Shown: positions 26,370-35,788 of the stretch, one piece after another
Layout of the letters: each line of letters starts with the position of its first letter
Position numbering within the stretch: the stretch's first letter is position 1
Translations under genes and position numbers: made by a program
Notes under the pieces: model-generated
Seen by the model: only the letters and a program-made list of their open reading frames with translations
Told to the model about the DNA's origin: nothing
Databases searched by the model: none
Source of the DNA: Plebeiibacterium marinum
GTDB taxonomy: Bacteria > Bacteroidota > Bacteroidia > Bacteroidales > Marinilabiliaceae
Assembly: GCF_026013615.1 (NCBI RefSeq)
Contig: NZ_JAPDPI010000016.1
Coordinates: 1 to 64,000, forward strand
Direction of reading: 5' to 3'
DNA: 64,000 bases

Positions 26370-27481
26370 ATATTGGTGTATTAACCAGTTCCAGGGCTGA
26401 CTATGGAATTTATCTTCCTTTGTTGAAAAAGCTAAAGGAGGATTCTTTTTTTGATTTAAACCTTATAGTTTTCGGTACTCATTTATCTCCGTATCATGGA
26501 AATACGGTAGACCAAATTTTAGATGATGGTTTTGAAGTAAAGTATCAGATTGAATCTATGCAGGCAGGAGATTCATCCAATGCAGTTTCTACAGCAATGG
26601 GGTTGACAAGCATAAAGTTTGCTGAGTTTTGGGGGAATTATCAAAACAACTTTGATATCGTATTGTGTTTGGGTGATCGATATGAAATGTTTGCTGCGGT
26701 AAGTGCAGGAATACCATATGGAATTAAATTTGCGCATTTGCATGGCGGTGAAAAAACATTAGGGGCAATTGATAATGTGTTCAGACATTCAATTACTTTA
26801 GCTAGTTCTACTCACTTTGTTGCGACAAAAGAATATGCCAAAAGAGTTGCCGAATTAACAGAAAGTAAATCTAATACTTTTGTTGTTGGGGCATTAAGTC
26901 TCGACAATCTGAAAAATCTACCGTTGTTGTCTATTAGTGATTTCAACAATAAGTTTGATATAGACTTAGGTGCACCAACTATACTTACAACATTTCATCC
27001 AGAAACAATAGAGGTTTCAAAGAATCAGGAATACGCAAATATTTTATCAGAAACATTTAGAGAGCTTTCTCAGAAGTTTCAAATAGTAATCACTTTGCCT
27101 AATGCGGATACGGAAGGTTATAAAATAAGAAAAGCTTTTTTAGAACTTCCTCAAAAAACAAATAATAGAGTTATATGTGTTGAAAATTTTGGTTCTTTAG
27201 GGTATTTTTCATGTATGAAACATTGTAGTTTTCTTCTTGGAAATACTTCTAGTGGTATTATTGAAGCAGCAAGTTTTCAAAAGAGAGTGATTAATTTGGG
27301 AGATCGTCAAAAAGGAAGAGCTTGTGGTAGTAATGTTTTACATATACCTATTGATAAAGAGGAAATCAAAAAGGCTGTGTCATGTATTCAAAATTCACAC
27401 TCTTGCGATATAGAGAATCCTTATTATCAGGGTGGAGTGGCAGATAAAATTATTGAAGTTCTTAAAATGAGAAATATCTAA
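26366..27481 (+). CDS. legG: NDP-N,N'-diacetylbacillosamine 2-epimerase LegG (NeuC family)
   Basis: 371 aa hydrolysing 2-epimerase that releases the nucleotide and gives 2,4-diacetamido-mannose for LegI. It has NIGVLTSSRADYGI at the N-terminus, GDRYEMFA, HLHGGE and the C-terminal GNTSSGIIEAA. A GTG start at 26366 that overlaps the legI stop (GTGA) is chosen, because the family begins right there with KIGVLTSSRAD and a GGAGGA site lies eight bases upstream; an ATG at 26351 would add five residues. Confidence 0.9.
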   Translation: MNIGVLTSSRADYGIYLPLLKKLKEDSFFDLNLIVFGTHLSPYHGNTVDQILDDGFEVKYQIESMQAGDSSNAVSTAMGLTSIKFAEFWGNYQNNFDIVLCLGDRYEMFAAVSAGIPYGIKFAHLHGGEKTLGAIDNVFRHSITLASSTHFVATKEYAKRVAELTESKSNTFVVGALSLDNLKNLPLLSISDFNNKFDIDLGAPTILTTFHPETIEVSKNQEYANILSETFRELSQKFQIVITLPNADTEGYKIRKAFLELPQKTNNRVICVENFGSLGYFSCMKHCSFLLGNTSSGIIEAASFQKRVINLGDRQKGRACGSNVLHIPIDKEEIKKAVSCIQNSHSCDIENPYYQGGVADKIIEVLKMRNI

Positions 27482-27484
27482 ACA

Positions 27485-28534
27485 ATGAAAGACTTTCAAA
27501 AATATATTATTAATCAGGGAGATAACATTCTTAAGGCATTTGAATTATTAAATAATGTTCCCGAAGCTCTAACTTTATTTGTGGTAAAAGACAATAACAA
27601 GATGGTGGGAACTTTAACAGATGGTGATATAAGAAGGGCATTTCTAAAAGGAAAGTCTACTAATGACAAGGTGTGTGATTTTATGAAGAGTAGTTTCCAT
27701 GCTTTACATCAAGATATAAATCCTATACAGATTAATGAAATTAAAAAGTTGGGTATTCACTTATTACCAATTCTAAATAATGATGGTTGTATAAGAAAAG
27801 TTATAGATCTAAATAAAAAACAAACGGTTCTGCCTATTGACGCGGTAATTATGGCTGGAGGTAAAGGCGAAAGATTAAGACCACTAACAAATAATACACC
27901 TAAACCCATGTTGCCATTAGGAAATAAACCGATAATAGAACATAATATTGATCGGTTAATTTCATATGGTATTGAAAATATTTACATTTCAGTAAACTAT
28001 TTAGCCGATCAAATTAAAGATTATTTTGGAGATGGATCTTCTAAAGGTATAAATATAAAATATCTTGAAGAAGAGCAATTTTTGGGTACGATTGGTTCAG
28101 TTAGCATGGTGTCGGAATTTGCAAACCCTTATGTATTGGTAATGAATTCAGACTTGTTTACGGATGTAGATTTGGAAGATTTGTGGATCAATATGGTTGA
28201 AGAAAAGGCAAATTTATCAGTTGCTTCAATATCTTATACGGTAAATATACCATTTGCAATTATGACCCGAGAGGGTGGTAGAATTACTGGGTTAAAAGAA
28301 AAACCTAGCAATACGCATTATGCAAATGCTGGGATTTATCTAATGAAAACAAAAGAATGTTACCGTATTCCTAAAGATTCTTTTTATAATGCGACTGACT
28401 TAATAGAAAATATTATAGAAACGGGCGGAAAAGTGATTGATAATCCAATTACAGGATATTGGATTGATATAGGAAGGCACGAAGAGTATAATAAAGCACA
28501 AGAGATTATAAAACACCTTAAGCAGAATTTTTAA
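27485..28534 (+). CDS. ptmE: CBS-domain sugar nucleotidyltransferase PtmE
   Basis: 349 aa. Two CBS domains fill residues 1-120 and an NTP-transferase domain follows, with its signature MAGGKGERLRPLTNNTPKPM. Campylobacter PtmE has this same architecture and makes GDP-glucosamine at the entry to the GDP-linked legionaminic pathway. Its place between legG and legF supports that role. The CBS pair may bind adenine nucleotides and regulate flux. Glucose- or mannose-1-phosphate transferases share the catalytic domain, so substrate is inferred. Confidence 0.85.
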   Translation: MKDFQKYIINQGDNILKAFELLNNVPEALTLFVVKDNNKMVGTLTDGDIRRAFLKGKSTNDKVCDFMKSSFHALHQDINPIQINEIKKLGIHLLPILNNDGCIRKVIDLNKKQTVLPIDAVIMAGGKGERLRPLTNNTPKPMLPLGNKPIIEHNIDRLISYGIENIYISVNYLADQIKDYFGDGSSKGINIKYLEEEQFLGTIGSVSMVSEFANPYVLVMNSDLFTDVDLEDLWINMVEEKANLSVASISYTVNIPFAIMTREGGRITGLKEKPSNTHYANAGIYLMKTKECYRIPKDSFYNATDLIENIIETGGKVIDNPITGYWIDIGRHEEYNKAQEIIKHLKQNF

Positions 28535-29223
28535 TGCCTCAGATTACTAAAGACACATTGATTATTATTCCTGCCAGGGGAGGGTCAAAGGGTTTACCAG
28601 GTAAAAATATTAAAACGTTGAGAGGTAAGCCTTTAATATGTTATACCATTGATGCAGCCAGAGAAGTTGCTGAAGATATTGATATATGTGTATCTACTGA
28701 TGATTGTGAGATTAAGAATGTTGTTGAAAACTATGGACTAAAAGTTCCATTTTTACGGCCAACAGAATTGGCTACAGATACAGCAGATGCTTATTCGGTA
28801 ATTTTACATGCATTAAGGTATTATGAAGGTTATGGTGTTAATTATGAACAGATTATTCTATTGCAACCAACTTCTCCGTTTAGAAATGGAAAACATATTA
28901 AGGAAGCTAATGATTTATATTCAAATGATATAGATATGGTTGTTTCTGTAAAGGAAACAAAAAGTAACCCATATTATTTACTATTTGAAGAAAACGAAAA
29001 GGGCTATCTAGAGAAATCAAAAAAAGGGGATTTCACCAGAAGACAAGATTGCCCTAGAGTGTGGGAATATAATGGTGCAATTTATATTATTAATGTGGAA
29101 TCATTACTAAAAATGAAAATGAATCAATTTAGCAAAATCATTAAATATGAAATGGACGATTTAAGTTCTGTTGATATAGACGATGAAATGGATTTTCAAC
29201 TTGCTGTAACTTTATTTAAGTAG
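28534..29223 (+). CDS. legF: CMP-legionaminic acid synthetase LegF (NeuA family)
   Basis: 229 aa cytidylyltransferase that activates legionaminic acid with CTP. The N-terminal CTP-binding motif is IIPARGGSKGLPGKNI, with LLQPTSPFR and a DDEMDFQLA end as in NeuA/PtmB. It completes the pathway legB-legC-neuD-legI-legG-ptmE-legF. Start codon overlaps the ptmE stop (TAATG). Confidence 0.92.
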   Translation: MPQITKDTLIIIPARGGSKGLPGKNIKTLRGKPLICYTIDAAREVAEDIDICVSTDDCEIKNVVENYGLKVPFLRPTELATDTADAYSVILHALRYYEGYGVNYEQIILLQPTSPFRNGKHIKEANDLYSNDIDMVVSVKETKSNPYYLLFEENEKGYLEKSKKGDFTRRQDCPRVWEYNGAIYIINVESLLKMKMNQFSKIIKYEMDDLSSVDIDDEMDFQLAVTLFK

Positions 29224-29228
29224 TTTGT

Positions 29229-30686
29229 ATGAGTAAGGTTAATGTTTTGAAAAACAGTATTTTTTATACTATAGGCAATATAGTTCCCAAAGCAGCTCAA
29301 TTTCTTTTACTACCTTTATATACTCAATACTTGTCTCCTGAAGAATTTGGTTTAGTAAATTCGATTAATATTTTAATACTTATATTAACTATTTTATTTT
29401 CGTTATCATTAGATAAAGCAATTTTTCGATTATACCATGATTATAATAGTACAGATAAAAGAACTTTAATTAGTACATTATTTTTACTAATGAGTCTTGT
29501 TTCGATAGTATTATTAACTATATGTTTTGTTTTTAAAAATGTGGTTTCTCTTGTTTATGAAACAATTCCATTCTACCCTTATTATATTATTGCTTTTTTG
29601 ATTACTTATTTTAATATTTTCAGTTTATTACCAAAGGCATTATTGCAAGTTGAACAAAATGCCTTAGGATTTATAAAGCTTACGTTATCAGAATTTCTTT
29701 TGAATACGGGTGTTATTGTTCTCTTGGTGGTAATCTGGAAACAAGGGGCTTTGGGGATGCTTCTTGGTTTAGGAGCGACATCTGTATTGTTTTTACCTTA
29801 CTATTTTACATTTTTAATAAAAAGAATTAACTGGAAATTCGATAGGTTAATTGCAGTAGAAGTTATTAAGTATTCCTTACCGTTGGTTCCTATGATATTA
29901 GCATCTTGGATTTTAAATGTTTCGGATAGAGTGTTTTTAGAACGGTTTATTGGATTGAAAAGTGTAGGAATCTATTCATTAGGATATAAGATGAGTGAAA
30001 TTGTCTTAGTTTTTTCAACTGCATTTAATAAGGCATATGAGCCTTACTATTATAAAATTGCTAATATGAAAAATATTAGCATTATTTCAATAAAAGAAAA
30101 ATTAAAAAAAATTAATGACTTATTTGTTTCTGGGATTTTATATATATCTTTTTTGGTAATTTTATTTACTCCTGAAATCGTTGGTCTTTTAGATGAAAGA
30201 TACTTAAGTGCAAAAGAATATGTTCCAATTTTAATAATAGGTATTGCAATTCTACAAATTTCTGGTTTGTTCGGTTTTACAATACTTCAAAGCAAGAAAA
30301 GTAAATTTCTAATGTATTCATCTTTAGTAAGTGCAATTATGAATATTGGGCTAAATATTTTGTTTATCCCCAAATATGGTGTTTATGGAGCTGCATATTC
30401 AACAACTTTATGCTTTCTATTACTGTTTATAATTAAATATTACTTTTCTAAAAAGGCTTTTTTTATTTCCTTTAACTGGAAGTTGTTTTTTTTTCAGATA
30501 ATGTTTCTATGTGGAGTATTAATTACTGTAAGATTTTTAACAAATGTTGTTAATCAGGCTTTTATAATAAAAGGAAGCGTTTCTTTGATTACCTTAATAC
30601 TATTATTGAGAGAACACAGTGCTTTAATGGAACAATATGAATCGTACTTTCGTAAGTATAAAATTTTAAGAATAATTAAAAAATAA
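29229..30686 (+). CDS. wzx: Polysaccharide flippase (Wzx)
   Basis: 485 aa integral membrane protein with about 12-14 hydrophobic helices, of the oligosaccharide flippase/MOP group. It starts in the family way with LKNSIFYTIGNIVPKAAQF and has GAAYSTTLCF near the end. It would move the undecaprenyl-linked repeat unit to the periplasmic face. The gene is AT-rich compared with ileS or pgk, as are those after it, a usual mark of a variable capsule region. Confidence 0.88.
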   Translation: MSKVNVLKNSIFYTIGNIVPKAAQFLLLPLYTQYLSPEEFGLVNSINILILILTILFSLSLDKAIFRLYHDYNSTDKRTLISTLFLLMSLVSIVLLTICFVFKNVVSLVYETIPFYPYYIIAFLITYFNIFSLLPKALLQVEQNALGFIKLTLSEFLLNTGVIVLLVVIWKQGALGMLLGLGATSVLFLPYYFTFLIKRINWKFDRLIAVEVIKYSLPLVPMILASWILNVSDRVFLERFIGLKSVGIYSLGYKMSEIVLVFSTAFNKAYEPYYYKIANMKNISIISIKEKLKKINDLFVSGILYISFLVILFTPEIVGLLDERYLSAKEYVPILIIGIAILQISGLFGFTILQSKKSKFLMYSSLVSAIMNIGLNILFIPKYGVYGAAYSTTLCFLLLFIIKYYFSKKAFFISFNWKLFFFQIMFLCGVLITVRFLTNVVNQAFIIKGSVSLITLILLLREHSALMEQYESYFRKYKILRIIKK

Positions 30687-30688
30687 TT

Positions 30689-32416
30689 ATGGGTTTTATT
30701 TTTTCTTCGATTCCTTTCTCTGAGTCTAAAAAAATTGGAGATATCTATTTTGCAGGGAATGTTATTAAAAAAGATCATTTACTGATTGCAATAAAAGGTT
30801 TTATTTATCCGGAAGACTATTCAGAGAGTGAATTAATTGATATATACATTAATTCAGGAATTGACGAGCTTAGTAAATTGAATGGCGAGTTTTCTATTGT
30901 AATATATGATCTTCAATCTGATTTGTTAAAGATTGTCAATGATAAGATTGGGCGAAATAGTTTATTTGTTTATAAAAAAGATGAACAATTTTTAGTAGCT
31001 GATAATTTTTGGAATGTTTTAAGTGTAATTTCACCTAAAGAAGAAGATGTTTCAGTGCAATCTGTTAAGGAATGGCTTTACCTGTTTTTTCCTCTTCAAA
31101 ATAAAACGATTATAAAAAATTTGGAATATTTTCCTTCTGCTTCAATTGGGGAATTTGATTTTAAGACAAAATTGTATAAGAAGTCTGCATATTGGAGTTT
31201 TTCTGAAGTGACCATTGATGAGAGTATAAAAGATGAGAATGTACTAGACGAATTTTATAGTTTAATTGATAACGGAATAAAGTTTATTAAAAATAAACAT
31301 GGAAAGGATAAAGTATATGCCTGCAGTGTTAGCGGTGGACTAGATTCTCGGATATCGCCTTATTTTTGTTTGAGTAATAAGATGAAAACTATTTCCTTTA
31401 GTATCACTTCAGGGAAGTATAGTATTTTCCCTTTCGTACCTAGATTAAGGAAAATTGTAAAAAAAATCGCTCAATTTTATGGAATAAAACATTATTTTAT
31501 CGATGATAAAAAAACATCTTTTGAACAGAAGATGTTCCTTGATATTAAGAATTTACCATTTGGCCATACTAATATACACAAAACCGTTGCTGTTAACGTA
31601 CCTTATTTTGATGTTCATATTAATGCAGGTGGTCCTGAAATGATGTCATCCACGCTTACCGGTATTCAAGATGTTAAAACGAGTAAGGATTTTAGTGATT
31701 ATATTTTATCCCGATTGTCTTTATTAAATTGTCCGAAACCGAATTTTGAGAAAAGGTTCTTCAAGAGATTAAAAGCAATAGTTGGTATTAAAGAGATATT
31801 CCCTGACAAATTAGGTATTGCAGATCAGGATATGCTGAGCAGAGGTTTGATGAACTATAAAATTGAAGATGACAATGAAATTAATTATTTTACATACTTA
31901 TATCAGCAAATAGCTTCAAAAACTGGGAATGGAGCTTTTGAAAATTTAACTGGGACAAAACACTCATATTCTCTTTTCTTTCCTTTTGCTACAGATTTCT
32001 TAGCCAGATTAAAACCTGAATTTAGACAGAGCCGAATTATTCTAAAAAAATTTTTGATAGAAAAATTCCCTGAGTTATCTAAGATTGCACATGAACATAG
32101 TATGCGTGGGGTGTATTTTGAAAGCGAAACAAAACTAAGCTGGGGATACCAGTTTTTACAGAAAGTACTTGGTCGGGTTAGGAAGGAGGGGGTTCCCGGA
32201 AATCAACTTAAATCTAGGAAGTATAAGAATAGATTCGACAAAATTACAAGTCAATTTAACCCAATTTTCAATAAATGTTTGGAAGATGAAGTGATTAATC
32301 AAAGTAAAAAGTACCATTGGCATTTGTACCTGCAGATTGTCAAGGTGAAATGTTTATTGGATATAATATACAACAAAGAGTGGAGTAAGTATGTTGATTT
32401 TGATATAGAAAGTTGA
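30689..32416 (+). CDS. Asparagine-synthase-like ATP-dependent enzyme
   Basis: 575 aa. The C-terminal two thirds has the PP-loop ATP-pyrophosphatase motif SVSGGLDSR (near residues 214-221), the mark of asparagine synthetase-like enzymes. The N-terminal third resembles the glutaminase (Ntn) domain, but the residue after Met1 is Gly, so the Cys2 nucleophile is missing. Such enzymes in capsule loci are thought to amidate a uronic acid or another carboxylated sugar, taking ammonia from another source, or to form a different bond by adenylation. It follows wzx by 2 bases. The targets on offer here are glucuronate and legionaminate; this is inference. Confidence 0.75.
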   Translation: MGFIFSSIPFSESKKIGDIYFAGNVIKKDHLLIAIKGFIYPEDYSESELIDIYINSGIDELSKLNGEFSIVIYDLQSDLLKIVNDKIGRNSLFVYKKDEQFLVADNFWNVLSVISPKEEDVSVQSVKEWLYLFFPLQNKTIIKNLEYFPSASIGEFDFKTKLYKKSAYWSFSEVTIDESIKDENVLDEFYSLIDNGIKFIKNKHGKDKVYACSVSGGLDSRISPYFCLSNKMKTISFSITSGKYSIFPFVPRLRKIVKKIAQFYGIKHYFIDDKKTSFEQKMFLDIKNLPFGHTNIHKTVAVNVPYFDVHINAGGPEMMSSTLTGIQDVKTSKDFSDYILSRLSLLNCPKPNFEKRFFKRLKAIVGIKEIFPDKLGIADQDMLSRGLMNYKIEDDNEINYFTYLYQQIASKTGNGAFENLTGTKHSYSLFFPFATDFLARLKPEFRQSRIILKKFLIEKFPELSKIAHEHSMRGVYFESETKLSWGYQFLQKVLGRVRKEGVPGNQLKSRKYKNRFDKITSQFNPIFNKCLEDEVINQSKKYHWHLYLQIVKVKCLLDIIYNKEWSKYVDFDIES

Positions 32417-32421
32417 TTTGT

Positions 32422-32994
32422 ATGATAAAAAAAAGTGTTAGAAAATTTATTGCTGATATTTTCAATCTTATTAAGTTAACAAAGATTGTCGATTTTTTTA
32501 ATTTACTAAAACTGGAGCAAGAGATATCCAAATATGAAAACCGTTGGAAATGTTCGATAGAATTTGTTTATCAAGGTAGTTATAATTTATCAATTATTGG
32601 AGATGGTAGGTTTTTTATCCATGAAACTAGTCACCTTAAGTCGGATACATTTATTGAATGTACAGGAGGAGTAGAGATAGGAAAGTATTTTCATACAGGT
32701 AGAGGATTAACCATCTTTTCTACAAACCATAATTATAACTCAGATGAGTATATTCCGTATGGGGAAGAGAGTATAGTTGGAGAGGTCGTAATTAAGGATT
32801 TTGTATGGTTGGGTTCTAATGTAACCATAGTACCTGGCGTAACAATTGGCGAAGGAGCGGTAGTAGGTGCAGGAGCCGTTGTTACTAAAGATGTGCCGGC
32901 ATGTGCAGTTGTAGGCGGGAATCCAGCGAAAGTTATAAAATATAGAGATAAGGAAGTTTTTTATAAGTTGAAAGCCGAAGGGAAATTTTTTTAA
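32422..32994 (+). CDS. Acyltransferase, left-handed beta helix family
   Basis: 190 aa. After about 70 residues without a known motif, hexapeptide repeats run from about residue 75 ([37 protein letters not shown]), ending in [10 protein letters not shown], which is the common end of maltose-O-acetyltransferase-like enzymes. A histidine in FSTNHNY is the likely base. It probably adds an O-acetyl group to a capsule sugar from acetyl-CoA. The ATG at 32422 is preferred to a TTG overlapping the previous stop. Confidence 0.85.
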   Translation: MIKKSVRKFIADIFNLIKLTKIVDFFNLLKLEQEISKYENRWKCSIEFVYQGSYNLSIIGDGRFFIHETSHLKSDTFIECTGGVEIGKYFHTGRGLTIFSTNHNYNSDEYIPYGEESIVGEVVIKDFVWLGSNVTIVPGVTIGEGAVVGAGAVVTKDVPACAVVGGNPAKVIKYRDKEVFYKLKAEGKFF

Positions 32995-34019
32995 TGGAAT
33001 TTGATATCTTAATTTTTATCCAAGCAGCAGGAGATACTGTGTATGCGATGGATTTATTGGAAAAAAACAAAGGTAAAAGGATTCATTTATGTGTTGTTAA
33101 TGTAGCAAATGTCTATAAACATTTGAAAGATTTATCACTTGATAATTTAGTGGTTGAATTTTTCCCATATGTTAATTTGCATCATAAGAATCCAATTTCT
33201 ATTTATAATGCAAAAAGATCAACTAATAAAATATATAGAGATAAGTTTAAAAATAATCAGTATAGAGAGATTGTTTTCTTTTCCCGGTTTTTCGATTGGT
33301 TTACGACAACTGTTATTGCCAAATATCTAAAGTCTAACAAGGTAAAGATAAGGTATTTAAATTACAATGACTTTGTGGCAGTTAAATCGGATGAGGAACT
33401 TACGATAACTTCTAAAGGATATTTTGCTCGTCAATATTATATTTCAATTGTTAAATTGATCACTGGGGTACGTTATCTTTCACGATATAAGACCCGAACT
33501 ATTGAATTTGACCATGAATACTACAAAATAGAAAGTGAAATAATTAAAGAGGCTGTTAATGTGCCCGAAGAATACAAAGTTAGGTTTGATTTTTTGTGTG
33601 CCAATACTATACTTTTTATGATTTCACCTGTAGAGCTAGATTTTATTACATTGGGTGCGAAGAGGGAAATCGAACTTTTTTTAAGAGGTTTAGGTGAATC
33701 AGGATACAAGCCTGTTGTTAAGGGACATCCCAGGTTGGGGATTCCTAAAGAGTTAAAGGAAAGTTTTGAAGGTGTAGTTCCTTGTGAGATACCTATAGAA
33801 TTAATTGATTTAACTAATGTAAAGTTCGTTTTAGGGATTGTTTCGTCAGGGTTGTGTACTTTAGTCCAAGAGAAAGATATTCAGGTTTTTTCTTTGTTAA
33901 ATGTTTTGGAGTTTAAAAAACAGGAAGTTGTTGAAGGTTACAAAAAATTTTTGATAGAACGCTCTGATAATAAAATCAAATTTCCGAATACCTTATATGA
34001 ATTGAAAGGACTTCTTTAA
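32994..34019 (+). CDS. Candidate sialyl/legionaminyltransferase
   Basis: 341 aa, no signal peptide. Not close to the common GT2 or GT4 types. Two motifs stand out: KGHPR (residues 243-247) and GIVSSGL (281-287), which match the HP and S/T-S motifs used for CMP-sugar binding in the bacterial sialyltransferase families GT38, GT52 and GT97. GLGESG just before (232-237) could be the acidic-Gly motif. With CMP-legionaminic acid made by the same locus, this is the best candidate for its transferase. It overlaps the acyltransferase stop codon (TAATG). The motif evidence is moderate, and the donor is inferred. Confidence 0.6.
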   Translation: MEFDILIFIQAAGDTVYAMDLLEKNKGKRIHLCVVNVANVYKHLKDLSLDNLVVEFFPYVNLHHKNPISIYNAKRSTNKIYRDKFKNNQYREIVFFSRFFDWFTTTVIAKYLKSNKVKIRYLNYNDFVAVKSDEELTITSKGYFARQYYISIVKLITGVRYLSRYKTRTIEFDHEYYKIESEIIKEAVNVPEEYKVRFDFLCANTILFMISPVELDFITLGAKREIELFLRGLGESGYKPVVKGHPRLGIPKELKESFEGVVPCEIPIELIDLTNVKFVLGIVSSGLCTLVQEKDIQVFSLLNVLEFKKQEVVEGYKKFLIERSDNKIKFPNTLYELKGLL

Positions 34020-34117
34020 ACTAGAATTGTTAAACATTGCAGATAATGATTGAAACCAAGACGAAGGTAATTAGTGTGTAGTAATAACAAAATAAACGGT
34101 AAATTAAAGTATAAAAT

Positions 34118-34846
34118 ATGGCTCCGCTTGTAACAGTAGTTACCGTAGTGTTTAATGATAAGTTAAACATTGAAAATACAATCAAAAGTGTAATACAACA
34201 GAGTTATAAAACGGTTCAATATATTGTTATAGATGGTAACTCGTCAGACGGCACTTTAGATATTATAAACAGATACCGAGAACATATAGATGTTTTAATT
34301 AGTGAACCTGACAAAGGAGTTTACGATGCCATGAACAAGGGGATTGGTAAAGCCGCTGGGGATTGGATTATATTTATGAACTCAGGAGACCTCTTTTACA
34401 ACGAAAGTGTGTTGGAAGATATTTTTAGTTTCGATATTTCAGCTGATGTTATTTATGGCAATATTGTTTATGCCCACGATAATGAGAAAGTGGTAACTCC
34501 TCGGAAACTGGATACTTTTTGGAAGGGACTTCCTTTTAATCATCAGGCATCGTTAGTTAGGACAGAACTATATAAAAAATATAAATATGATTTGAGATAT
34601 AGTATTAGTTCAGTACACGATTTCTTTTTTAAGTTATTTAATGAGGGTTATAGATTTAAATATACTGATAGGACAATTGCAATATATGATTTAACAGGGA
34701 TGTCTGCGACATCGTATAAGTGGTTAGTTGATAATTGGAATATAAACATGAAACACTCAAAAACTAAAATGCATTTGGTTATTGGAGCACTAATGTTACA
34801 CTTTCTGTCAAAAATAAAAAGAAGCATTTTACGTAAAAATAAATAA
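34118..34846 (+). CDS. Glycosyltransferase family 2
   Basis: 242 aa GT-A enzyme. It has the N-terminal VTVVTVVFNDKLNIENTI, VIDGNSSDGTLDII, the region EPDKGVYDAMNKGI and the metal site region MNSGD. These are the features of short WcaA-like transferases in capsule loci. The C-terminal helix contains a hydrophobic stretch and basic residues (SKIKRSILRKNK), so membrane association is likely. Sugar specificity cannot be read. It follows a 98-base gap without visible signals. Confidence 0.9.
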   Translation: MAPLVTVVTVVFNDKLNIENTIKSVIQQSYKTVQYIVIDGNSSDGTLDIINRYREHIDVLISEPDKGVYDAMNKGIGKAAGDWIIFMNSGDLFYNESVLEDIFSFDISADVIYGNIVYAHDNEKVVTPRKLDTFWKGLPFNHQASLVRTELYKKYKYDLRYSISSVHDFFFKLFNEGYRFKYTDRTIAIYDLTGMSATSYKWLVDNWNINMKHSKTKMHLVIGALMLHFLSKIKRSILRKNK

Positions 34847-34848
34847 TA

Positions 34849-35778
34849 ATGTTGGTTAGTGTAATTATAACTACATATCAGCGCCCGGTGTTTTTAGAAA
34901 GGGCCATCAGGAGTATTTTAAACCAGACCTATCCAGAAATTGAGTTAATTGTTGTTGACGATAATGATCAAGATAGTGAAGCACGTCAATTGACCGAAAG
35001 TTTAATTAAAAAATACCCTGATATTATATATGTAAAGCATCCTGAAAATAAAGGGGCAAATGCAGCTCGTAATAGTGGTATTCGGATAGCAAAAGGTGAG
35101 TATATTGCTTTTTTAGACGACGATGATGAATTTTTGGGAACTAAAATTGCAAAGCAGGTTGAGGTAGCAAAAAAGCACAAATCAAAAAAAGGAGTTCTAA
35201 TTTTTACATCTTATAATGTGATCGGAAATCCTTCCTTACAAAAATCAAGATGGGCAAATAAATTTAAAAGTAAATTGTTTTTTCCTGAAGACAATTTTAT
35301 TTACACAGGCAATTACATAGGATCTAATAGCTTTATTTTAGTTGATAAACAAAGTTTAGAACAGGTAAACTGTTATGATGAAAACCTACAGAGTTCACAG
35401 GATTGGGATTTGTATATAAGGCTAAATAATTATGGGGTTAAATTTGTTGGGATAAATGAAGATTTGGTCAATTATTATTCTGACCATTCAGAATTTCGAA
35501 TAACAGCTAATAAAGATAAACGTTTATCAGGTTTTTTTGCAATTAGCAGAAAGTATAAAAACGAAATCGAAGATTTAGACAAGGACTTGAAGTTTCGACA
35601 TTATAATTATTTATATAGAAGGGTAATTTCTATTGACTTAAGAAGCGGGGCAAAAAGATTTCCTAAGTTACTAAAAAGTGCTTCTTCGTTATCGCATTGG
35701 GCTAGTGTTCTAATGTCTTTGATTTATCCATTCGCATTTAGTTTTAAACGTATTATTTTTTCGGGGAAAAATAAATAA
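34849..35778 (+). CDS. Glycosyltransferase family 2
   Basis: 309 aa GT-A enzyme with VSVIITTYQRPVFLERAI, LIVVDDNDQDSEARQ, NAARNSGI, and the metal-binding acidic cluster FLDDDDEF. SSQDWDLYIRL further on is the usual acceptor-side ED/QDWD motif. It starts 2 bases after the previous glycosyltransferase. Donor and acceptor unknown. Confidence 0.92.
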   Translation: MLVSVIITTYQRPVFLERAIRSILNQTYPEIELIVVDDNDQDSEARQLTESLIKKYPDIIYVKHPENKGANAARNSGIRIAKGEYIAFLDDDDEFLGTKIAKQVEVAKKHKSKKGVLIFTSYNVIGNPSLQKSRWANKFKSKLFFPEDNFIYTGNYIGSNSFILVDKQSLEQVNCYDENLQSSQDWDLYIRLNNYGVKFVGINEDLVNYYSDHSEFRITANKDKRLSGFFAISRKYKNEIEDLDKDLKFRHYNYLYRRVISIDLRSGAKRFPKLLKSASSLSHWASVLMSLIYPFAFSFKRIIFSGKNK

Positions 35779-35788
35779 TTCTCTATAG

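Noticed and set aside
22395..29223. Pseudaminic acid or plain sialic acid pathway
   Set aside because: A hydrolysing NeuC/LegG epimerase is present and no PseG or PseH is seen, which argues against pseudaminic acid; the dehydratase and aminotransferase argue against N-acetylneuraminate.
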